From: Roseburia sp.
GTDB lineage: Bacteria; Bacillota; Clostridia; Lachnospirales; Lachnospiraceae
Reading direction: 5' to 3'
Length of the DNA stretch: 64,000 nucleotides
NCBI GenBank assembly: GCA_026168605.1
Contig: JAPFDX010000012.1
Location: 246,291 to 310,290 of the forward strand
The notes under the pieces are model-generated. The model saw only the letters and a program-made list of their open reading frames with translations, searched no databases and was not told the DNA's origin. Of the stretch, positions 52,434 through 61,800 are shown piece after piece (positions within the stretch are counted from its first letter, which is position 1; every line of letters begins with the position of its first letter). Both the position numbers and the translations under genes were made by a program.

Positions 52434-53648
52434 TTACAGCTTGCGGATGCGCGCAAGCGCTGCCAGTGTGTTTTCACGGCTGCCGAATGCGGTCAGTCTG
52501 AAATAGCCCTCGCCGCTCGGTCCAAAGCCGGCTCCCGGTGTGCCGACCACATTTGCATTCTCCAGAAGATAATCGAAGAAATCCCAGGACGTCATGTTCT
52601 CCGGAGTCTTTAACCAGATGTACGGCGCATTTACCCCGCCAAACACCGTGTATCCCGCTTCCTTCAGCCCGTTTTTGATCGCTCCGGCGTTTTCCATGTA
52701 GTAGGCAACCTGCTCCTTGAGCTGCGCCCTGCCTGCCTCCGAATAGACCGCCTCGCCCGCGCGCTGCACAATATACGGCGCACCGTTGAATTTCGTGCCG
52801 TGGCGTCTCGCCCACATATCATGCAGGGACACATCCCCGCATTTTAATTCCTTGGGCACGACGGCATAGCCCAGACGCACGCCGGTGAACCCGGCATTTT
52901 TGGAAAAACTCTTGAGCTCGATTGCGCAGGTCTTTGCACCCTCGCACTCATAGATGGAGTGTGCCACATCCTGCTCTGAAATATACGCCTCATAAGCCGC
53001 GTCATAGATGATGACCGCCCCCACGCGGTTGGCGTAATCCACCCAGGTCTGGAGCTGGTCTTTCGTGATCGTCGTGCCCGTCGGGTTGTTCGGCAGACAC
53101 AGATAGATCAGATCCGGCGTCTCCTTCGGCAACTGGGGCACAAAGCCGTTTTCCATCGTACACGGCATATAGATCACATCGCTCCACATCTCCGTCGCCG
53201 GGTCGTAGGTTCCGGTTCTGCCCGCCATAACGTTAGAGTCCACATAGACCGGATAAACCGGATCGCAGACCGCGATGCGGTTATCCTGCGCAAAAAGCTC
53301 CTGTATATTGGCGGAGTCGCTCTTGGCTCCATCCGACACGAAAATCTCGTCCGCCGCAATGTCGCATCCTCTCGTCTTGTAATCGTGCTCCACGATGGCG
53401 GAGCGCAAAAACTCATACCCCAGATCCGGCGCATAGCCGTGGAAGGTCTCCGCTCTCCCCATCTCATCAACCGCCTTGTGCATCGCCTCGATGATCGCCG
53501 GGGCGATCGGCTGTGTCACATCGCCGATCCCCAGACGGATGATCTGCTTATCGGGATGTGCCGCAGTGTATGCGTTTACCTTCTTCGCGATCGTGCTGAA
53601 CAGATAGCTTCCCGGTAACTTCTGGTAATTGGTATTGATCTTGTACAT
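52434..53648 (-). CDS. dapL: LL-diaminopimelate aminotransferase
   Basis: About 404 residues. DapL turns tetrahydrodipicolinate directly into LL-DAP, using glutamate as amino donor, in place of four other Dap enzymes. It opens MYKINTNYQKLPGSYLFSTIAKKVNAY, and the PLP lysine is in ELKSFSKNAGFTGVRLGYAVVP; LCLPNNPTGTTITKDQL and FVSDGAKSDSANIQELF are typical. AAGGAG stands before the ATG at 53648; the open frame continues to 53843 without a site. It is not with dapA/dapB, so its regulation is separate; no lysine riboswitch is seen here. Confidence 0.95.
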   Translation of the reverse strand: MYKINTNYQKLPGSYLFSTIAKKVNAYTAAHPDKQIIRLGIGDVTQPIAPAIIEAMHKAVDEMGRAETFHGYAPDLGYEFLRSAIVEHDYKTRGCDIAADEIFVSDGAKSDSANIQELFAQDNRIAVCDPVYPVYVDSNVMAGRTGTYDPATEMWSDVIYMPCTMENGFVPQLPKETPDLIYLCLPNNPTGTTITKDQLQTWVDYANRVGAVIIYDAAYEAYISEQDVAHSIYECEGAKTCAIELKSFSKNAGFTGVRLGYAVVPKELKCGDVSLHDMWARRHGTKFNGAPYIVQRAGEAVYSEAGRAQLKEQVAYYMENAGAIKNGLKEAGYTVFGGVNAPYIWLKTPENMTSWDFFDYLLENANVVGTPGAGFGPSGEGYFRLTAFGSRENTLAALARIRKL

Positions 53649-53748
53649 ACTTCTCTCCTTATTCCTGCCGCAGCTTTCGCCGCCTGCATTTTTCACTGTC
53701 ACTGGGTACAGTATATCATTCCTCCCGGTGCACCGCAAGTATTTTTGT

Positions 53749-54540
53749 TTACTCGGAATCAATTTCCCCACGGACATATTCCAGTACTTTCCGGTATTCC
53801 ATCGAACCCCCGAACAGATCCAGCGCGCTTCCGATCGTGACATTCAGGCGGTTTCTTCCAAGCTCTTTCAACTGTTTTAAATCCGCAAAGCTGCCGACGC
53901 CTCCCGCGTAGGTGACCGAGATTTTTCCCCAGTCGCCCAGAAGCTGCACCAGCGGCTCCTCAATGCCGGACGCTCTCCCCTCCACATCCACGGCGTGCAC
54001 GAGAAATTCATCGCAGTACCCGCACAGTTCGTCCAGAAGCGCCGGCGTGATCCTCTCTTTTGCAAACTTCTGCCAGCGGTCGGTCACGATATAATAGTCC
54101 TCCCCTCGCTTTCTGCAACTTAGATCGATGACGAGATGCCCGCGCCCCACGGTCTTAGCCATGCGCCGCAGCCTGTCATAGTCCACCCTCCCGTCATGGA
54201 ACACATAGGAGGTCACGATCACATGGCTCGCGCCTGCCCGCAGAAATTCCTCCGCATTCTCCGGTGTGATCCCGCCGCCTGCCTGCAATCCTCCCGGATA
54301 CTCCCGCAGCGCGAAAAGCGCCTGCTTTTTCGTCTCCTCATAATACGCGCTGTCCCTCGCGTTTAACAGAATAATGTGCCCTCCGGCAATTCGGTCTTCC
54401 TTATATAAATGTGCAAAAAATCCGGCGTCCTGCTCCGCCACAAAATTTTCCTCGGCGCGGTTGCCCGCATCCCTCAAGCTGCCACCCACGATCTGCTTTA
54501 CCTTTCCGTTGTGGATATCAATACACGGCCGAAACTCCAT
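53749..54540 (-). CDS. hisA: HisA, eukaryotic-type isomerase of histidine synthesis
   Basis: 263 residues, a (beta/alpha)8 barrel. It starts MEFRPCIDIHNGKVKQIVGG with the catalytic aspartate in CIDIHNGKVKQ. GGLQAGGGITPENAEEFLRAGASHVIVTSYVF and ISVTYAGGVGSFADLKQLKELG are the two phosphate-binding stretches. The sequence follows the plant/yeast HIS6-type rather than the ordinary bacterial HisA. It catalyses the isomerisation of ProFAR in histidine synthesis. No other his gene is next to it, which is unusual for a bacterium. It shares direction with dapL 100 bp downstream. Confidence 0.85.
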   Translation of the reverse strand: MEFRPCIDIHNGKVKQIVGGSLRDAGNRAEENFVAEQDAGFFAHLYKEDRIAGGHIILLNARDSAYYEETKKQALFALREYPGGLQAGGGITPENAEEFLRAGASHVIVTSYVFHDGRVDYDRLRRMAKTVGRGHLVIDLSCRKRGEDYYIVTDRWQKFAKERITPALLDELCGYCDEFLVHAVDVEGRASGIEEPLVQLLGDWGKISVTYAGGVGSFADLKQLKELGRNRLNVTIGSALDLFGGSMEYRKVLEYVRGEIDSE

Positions 54541-54691
54541 CGCCTTCTCCCTCCCTCTTGAACCCCTGGTCTTTCGCCATCATAGCACAACGCCCTGCTT
54601 TTGTGAATATTCATTTTATTACGCTCTTTTTACTATCTCATTAGTTTTTCTAATGTGTCTCTGTTTTTTATAAATTCCCGCTTATCTGTCG

Positions 54692-54720
54692 TTGACACAC
54701 ACGTTTTTTTTTGCTATTAT
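54692..54720 (+). promoter_or_regulatory. guaB promoter
   Basis: -35 TTGACA (54692-54697), -10 TATTAT (54715-54720), 17-nt spacer containing a run of nine T. It lies about 60 nt before the start codon. Confidence 0.65.
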
Positions 54721-54744
54721 CTGACTAATAATTTCTATTACTAA

Positions 54745-56238
<1,494 letters not shown>

Positions 56239-56358
56239 GAAATTTCCCTATATAATACTTTCTAAGTTGCACATATTTTCCGGCACAGCCACTGTGCCGG
56301 AAAGTAATTCATATCCGGAACTTTTCCGGTCCACATTTTTTAGTTGAGGTGAATTTAT

Positions 56359-57645
56359 TTGGACTCTGGTGACATATTTCAATTGATTATTTTAGTGATT
56401 CTGATTCTATTATCTGCATTCTTTTCTTCCGCTGAGACAGCGCTGACCACATCAAACCGCATCCGTATGCGAACCCTCGCAGAGGACGGTGATAAACGTG
56501 CGGAACGTGTGCTGCGCATCACAGACGATTCCGGAAAAATGCTTTCCGCAATTCTCATTGGCAATAATATTGTAAACCTTTCGGCGTCCTCGATCGCCAC
56601 ATCTCTGGCGATTAAGCTCTGGGGCAGTGTGGGTGCGGGTATCGCAACCGGTGTTCTAACGCTTCTGATCCTGATTTTCGGAGAGATTTCGCCGAAAACA
56701 CTGGCAACGATCTATTCTGAGCGCATCGCACTTTTGTACTCTCCTGCCATTGAGCTTCTGATGAAGCTGCTGACCCCGGTGATTTTTCTTGTCAACAAGT
56801 TCTCGATGGGCTTTTTGCTGCTGATGCGCGTAGACCCGAAGGCAGGAGAACAGCAGATGACGGAGGAGGAACTCCGCACCATCGTTGATGTCGGCAAGGA
56901 ATCCGGTGTGATCGAGACCGAGGAACACGAAATGATCAACAACCTTTTTGATTTCGGCGACGCGCAAGCCAAAGAGGTTATGGTTCCGCGGATCGACATG
57001 ACGTTTGCCAATATCAACAGTACCTATGACGAGCTGATCGCAATTTTTCAGGAGGATAAGTTTACCAGACTTCCGGTCTATGAGGACACCACCGACAATG
57101 TCGTCGGCATCCTGAACATGAAGGACTTGCTGCTCTACAAGGACAAAGAGCATTTCCATATCCGCGATATTATGCGCGAGCCTTACTTTACTTATGAACA
57201 CAAGAACACGGCGGAGCTGTTTATCGAAATGCGTAAGTCCTCGATCTCACTTGCGATTGTTCTCGATGAATACGGCGCTACCGCGGGTCTGATCACCCTG
57301 GAGGATCTGCTGGAGGAGATTGTCGGTGAGATCCGTGACGAGTACGATACCGACGAGGAGGACCCCATTATCCAGCTAAATGAGCGCGAATTTCTCGTGC
57401 TCGGCTCCACGAATCTGGACGACCTCTGTGACGAACTGGGGCTTGATTTCCGCTCGGAGGACTACGACACCATCGGCGGTTATCTCGTGGGTCTGCTGGA
57501 TCATCTCCCCGAGAAAAACGAGATTATCATCACCGATGACGACGTTCTGCTCCGCGTGGAACAGATGGATAAAAACCGCGTGGAGAAGATTTATATCAAG
57601 AAGCCGGAACATAAGGATACGGAGGAAACGGCTGCGGAGGGGTAA
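56359..57645 (+). CDS. CNNM/CorC-type transporter (hemolysin family)
   Basis: 428 residues with TTG start and TGAGGTGA before it. Four hydrophobic segments make up the CNNM/DUF21 part (about 1-190; FFSSAETALTTSNRIRMRTLAEDGDKRAERVL). Two CBS domains follow (about 205-330; MVPRIDMTFANINSTYDELIAIFQEDKFTRLPVYEDTTDNVVGILN, SLAIVLDEYGATAGLITLEDLLEEIVGEIRDEYD) and a C-terminal CorC_HlyC domain (345-425; VLGSTNLDDLCDELGLDF). Relatives move or regulate Mg2+ or Na+, and the older hemolysin name is probably misleading. A very strong terminator follows. Confidence 0.9.
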   Translation: MDSGDIFQLIILVILILLSAFFSSAETALTTSNRIRMRTLAEDGDKRAERVLRITDDSGKMLSAILIGNNIVNLSASSIATSLAIKLWGSVGAGIATGVLTLLILIFGEISPKTLATIYSERIALLYSPAIELLMKLLTPVIFLVNKFSMGFLLLMRVDPKAGEQQMTEEELRTIVDVGKESGVIETEEHEMINNLFDFGDAQAKEVMVPRIDMTFANINSTYDELIAIFQEDKFTRLPVYEDTTDNVVGILNMKDLLLYKDKEHFHIRDIMREPYFTYEHKNTAELFIEMRKSSISLAIVLDEYGATAGLITLEDLLEEIVGEIRDEYDTDEEDPIIQLNEREFLVLGSTNLDDLCDELGLDFRSEDYDTIGGYLVGLLDHLPEKNEIIITDDDVLLRVEQMDKNRVEKIYIKKPEHKDTEETAAEG

Positions 57646-57646
57646 A

Positions 57647-57699
57647 GGCAACAAGAAAGCAGGATGCTTTTTCGCATCCTGCTTTCTTGTTGCCTTTTT
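57647..57699. terminator. Strong terminator behind the CNNM gene
   Basis: 21-bp perfect arms (57647-57667 and 57674-57694) with a loop of six and TTTTT on the plus strand. It is almost symmetric and may also end transcripts from the minus strand. Confidence 0.9.
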
Positions 57700-57742
57700 A
57701 TCGACATAAGGGAAACTCGCAAAGTGTATCCTATACCCTGTG

Positions 57743-58147
57743 TTAATCTAGAGCTCTAATATACCAGAAAGCAGCCACAAGCCCCATCACCATACAAAAC
57801 ATGACTGCCTTTTTCCAATTCTGTTTAAGCTCCTGCTTTGCCGACTTCTCTCTTATACATGCTTTTCTGGGATTACTTCCCTTATAGTATATACCCATAT
57901 AGTTTGGCGGATCCTCTTTATATAAGTCTATATTATACTCCACTTCCAAAGTATACACATCTCCATCTGCCTCATATTCGTATGTACCATAATATTTCCC
58001 ATCGTCTGTATATGTCCGTATTAGCTTACCTCTCGATACCCAACCCTTTTTCGCAGCTTTGTTTACAAATCCCTTTTGTGAGTCTGAATATATCAGTTTT
58101 CCTGCTACAATCAATACAATTATACCTATTATTGCATCTGCTACCAT
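57743..58147 (-). CDS. Small membrane protein, paralogue of its neighbour
   Basis: 134 residues. Two hydrophobic segments, at the N-terminus (DAIIGIIVLIVAGKLI) and C-terminus (AVMFCMVMGLVAAFWYI), enclose a soluble part of about 85 residues. It has RGKLIRTYTDDGKYYGTYEYEADGDVYTLEVEY then YMGIYYKGSNPRKACI. The neighbour at 58158-58640 has the same layout, down to the YKKGNPKKAI stretch. I recognise no named family beyond a DUF3592-like impression. The two form a small unit transcribed from 58691-58718. Confidence 0.7.
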   Translation of the reverse strand: MVADAIIGIIVLIVAGKLIYSDSQKGFVNKAAKKGWVSRGKLIRTYTDDGKYYGTYEYEADGDVYTLEVEYNIDLYKEDPPNYMGIYYKGSNPRKACIREKSAKQELKQNWKKAVMFCMVMGLVAAFWYIRALD

Positions 58148-58157
58148 TTTCTCCTCC

Positions 58158-58640
58158 TTACTCTATAAGACCAAGCCATTTGAATACCCATGCCAATACA
58201 GCAATCACTATAATTGCATATAATATGGATACCAGACATCCTCTTTCCATTTTATCTCCATTTGTGGCTTCCCCATCTGTAATGGCTTTCTTAGGATTTC
58301 CTTTTTTATAGTATATGGTTTTAGTCTGTGGAAACCTATCATGCTCTCTGCCAAAAGATTTGTAAAAATACAACCCTTTCGTGTATTTTTTACCATCTAC
58401 ATAGTATTCGTATAGTGCATGAAGACTTGGATCATCATTCTCTGCACTGTTGTTATTATTTCTGGCATTGACCCATGTATCTACCAATGTAGCGTTTACT
58501 ACACACCCATCCTGCTTGGCTTTCTCTATAAATTTCTGGTTAGATGACTTCCCTTTCAATTTTTTTACTGCACTTAGTATACCTACTGTGATTCCACATA
58601 CCACAGGTATCATATACATAAAATCCTGCATTGTTATCAT
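58158..58640 (-). CDS. Small membrane protein, paralogue of its neighbour
   Basis: About 160 residues. A first hydrophobic segment (MIPVVCGITVGILSAV) and a last one (LVSILYAIIVIAVLAWVFKWLG) frame a soluble middle: CVVNATLVDTWVNARNNNN, LHALYEYYVDGKKYTKGLYFYKSFGREHDRFPQTKTIYYKKGNPKKAI. It is the upstream partner of 57743-58147, 10 bp apart. AGGAGG and GGGAGACA stand before the ATG at 58640; an ATG at 58664 is also open. The function is unknown; the two may form a heteromeric membrane pair. Confidence 0.7.
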   Translation of the reverse strand: MITMQDFMYMIPVVCGITVGILSAVKKLKGKSSNQKFIEKAKQDGCVVNATLVDTWVNARNNNNSAENDDPSLHALYEYYVDGKKYTKGLYFYKSFGREHDRFPQTKTIYYKKGNPKKAITDGEATNGDKMERGCLVSILYAIIVIAVLAWVFKWLGLIE

Positions 58641-58690
58641 TGTCTCCCTGACCTCCTCATTCATCTTCCAATATTCTACTTTCTACGTTT

Positions 58691-58718
58691 ATTATATCAA
58701 TATTTCGTCTTTTGTAAA
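58691..58718 (-). promoter_or_regulatory. Promoter of the paralogue pair
   Basis: -35 TTTACA (58713-58718) and -10 TATAAT (58691-58696), spacer 16 nt, minus strand, about 50 nt upstream of the first gene. Confidence 0.6.
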
Positions 58719-58817
58719 TAGTCCATTTATAGTTTGCTAAAATAGTGTGTCAATCATAAACCTTCATGTGACTTTGCGACCGACACAATCTTTGAAAACT
58801 TGTTATGTACACCTATA

Positions 58818-61800
58818 CTATTCTGCATTTTGTCTTTTCTTCTTTCTCCAGAAGATAAAACCTATACCTGCCGCTGTCACACCCGCAATGCCGGCGATCA
58901 TTCCATAGAACAATGTCTTATTTGCATAGAACATGATCCAACCACTTCGGGACACCGTGATATCCTCAAAGATCTCATTGTAGGTATTTGTCGTTCCATC
59001 CGGATGAAGTGCACAGTCTGTACAGATAATCTGAACCTGGGAATCAATCCCTTCGGGAACAGTAAAAGTGACCTTTCCCTCATGTTCCTCCAGATATTCC
59101 TCCAGATATTCCCCATCCAAAGAAATCAGGCTGCTGATGTCCTTTCCGTTCTTATCCATTAACGGATTCCCCTCCGCATCCAGCACGTGGGCAGAAAAGC
59201 TGTTTAGTTTGCCACCTTCATCGGTCGGCAAAACAGTGACCGTCTGTTCATCCGTCTCATACCGCCCACCGCTTTCCAGACCACTGATCGAGACAATCGG
59301 TGCACTCTGATCCACCACAAAGGTGACTGCTGCATTTTTGACATCGCTGTAAGAAACGGTATCCGTCTTGTCTGTAGATTCTATGCTGACGCTGTATTCA
59401 CCCTCTTCCTCAAACATCTCCTTGTCAATCCGGTAAACACGTTCGCTCCAACTGTCACCGCCTCCGGAGATTGTCGTATCATAATCGCGGTCTTCCAAAA
59501 GAATCTCCCCGTTCAGGCGAACAGTGTAGGTCTCTACCGGATCAACATTGATCTCACGGATCACGACATCCTCCGACAGACCATACACATAATACTGCGC
59601 TACCAAATCGCTTGTATCATTCGTAAGAAGGAAGTTCGATCCCTCTCTATTAACGGAAAACTGCACGCTGTCATACTCGTTTCCATCCTCAAGCCTCATC
59701 AGCGCATTCTCATGATCTGCCATATCCGTCACGGTACAGCTCAGTGTATAAATAGCATCCTCCGGCAGATTGGAAACCGTGTACGCATAGGTTTTTCCTG
59801 CCTCCACAGTCCTCATCGCTCCGAGTGAAATTTCCTTTGTCTCAAAGACGCCACTTTCCGTCTGCACGACTGCCGTCAGCACCGGTGTAAACGACTCCGC
59901 ATCAAGATTTGTGTCGTCCGCAGTGACGGTAAATCCATAGACATCTTCTCTGCTCGCCTCGTTTGCCCGGATTTCCGATACGGAAATAGCCGGATCCTCC
60001 GTGTCGATCGTAAGCTGCCCCGATGTATACTGCTCCATTTCATTGGAGGACTTGTCCGTATAATCCACCGTAATAAAGTAATCCCCGTCCTCACGCAGGG
60101 TAAAAGTTCCCACATGAATATCTGCACTCTCATCCTGCCACTCCGGACTCACCGCGATGTCTGCGCCATCCCGCGTCACATTTACCTTCACATCCTCCGG
60201 ATAAAAGTTTGCCTCGTTGACCTCCATCCGCACCTCAAGGTCTCCGGCATAATAAGAGATTTCGTTCGCCTCCCTGACCGGCTCATCAAACGTAACATTG
60301 ATGACTGGCGCAATATTATCAACAACGATCCTCTGGTCGTCCTTTAATTCTTTCCTATTTTTTGAGCGATCCGAAGCCTCGCAGGTAATTGTTCCATCAA
60401 ACTGGCTTCCCTCCGCCAGCTCTCCCGCCGGCACTCTGATCTCTGCGGTTGCACTGCTTCCCTCAAGACGGAGCGCACCCTCGCCGATCACTTCACCTAT
60501 GATCTCCGTGTTCACATCGCTGACACCATCTGCCTTGAGCGCACTGTACATAATCTCATGTACTCCCGAGGTCATGTCTTGTGCCGTAACCGTCACCGTC
60601 ATCTGTGCTTCATAGAAACCAAATGTAACGCCCTCCAGAACTTCCTCCAGCACACTCTCACTGTAGCGAAGCTCAAGATTTTCCGGCGCTGTCTTATCCA
60701 CGGTAAACAGATCCTTTTCATAGTCTGCCGCCTCATTTTGGGCAAGATCCTTATATGCAATGTCGAACTCATAATTGGCGTCTGTCGGGAATGTGATGTT
60801 TGCAGTGTAGACATCCCCATTTTTCTCCCAGTTGCTGCGGTTGGAAAGATAGGATGCATAGTCGCTGACCGTTACATCATTTTTGTCTGCATCCTTCGCA
60901 GAAACCGTTACAATCATATCATCCGCACGGAAATTATGCTCGGTAACCGCAATCTGCGCCGTCTGCATCGCGTTAAAGTAACGGATTCCCTCAATCTCAT
61001 TCTGCACATTCCGGTTTCCATAGGATATGTCGATCGCCGGAGCCGTCCGGTCAATCACAATTTTCTCCGACTGGTATTCTGTCATCTCATTTCCGGAGCG
61101 GTCCTTATAAGACATAGAAACAATGTAATCGCCTTCATTCTTTAATATAATGGAAGCGCTCCATAGGTCTCCATTCTGCTTCCAGTGATCCAACTTCTGC
61201 CGCTCACCGTTCACCTTGATCACAACATCGTCCGCATAAAAATTTGCTTCCTCTATCAAAAATGTGGCTGTCACATCATCATCATAGTAAAGAATGGCAT
61301 TAGTGTCCTCGCTGTCGTAACGGTACTCTGCCATCGTGCGCAGTGTATCCGCATCCACCACCTGTCTGGCATCAGTATAAGTCACTATGCGTTTCGGTGC
61401 AATGGTATCGACAATATGTATGTTCCCATTGTCCTTTTTCTCGCTGCTGTTTCCTGCACGGTCTGTCGCCACCACCGTTATGCTGCCACGGTACTGCTCA
61501 TATTCAGACGCTGTCAGCGAAAATGCGGCTGTCGCATAACCATCCGCACCATACTGTATCTTTTCCTTCGGAATCGTCTCCGTTTTCTCCGGCACATTTA
61601 CTGCGCTCGCACCGTCCTCTTTTGTATATGTCCATGTGAAATGGTCGATGCTACTCAAAGCATCCCGCGCTTCGACCGTGACGTCAACCGTCTTTGTATG
61701 TGCATAATAATATCCGAGTGTCACACTGTTGACAATTTTCTCCCACTGTTTCAACTCTTTACTGTATGAGATTGCCATGTGCTCTGCTCCGGGAGCAGTC

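Noticed and set aside
56280..56300. Hairpin behind guaB as terminator
   Set aside because: The arms are strong, but neither strand has a T run after them, so it is not listed as a terminator.
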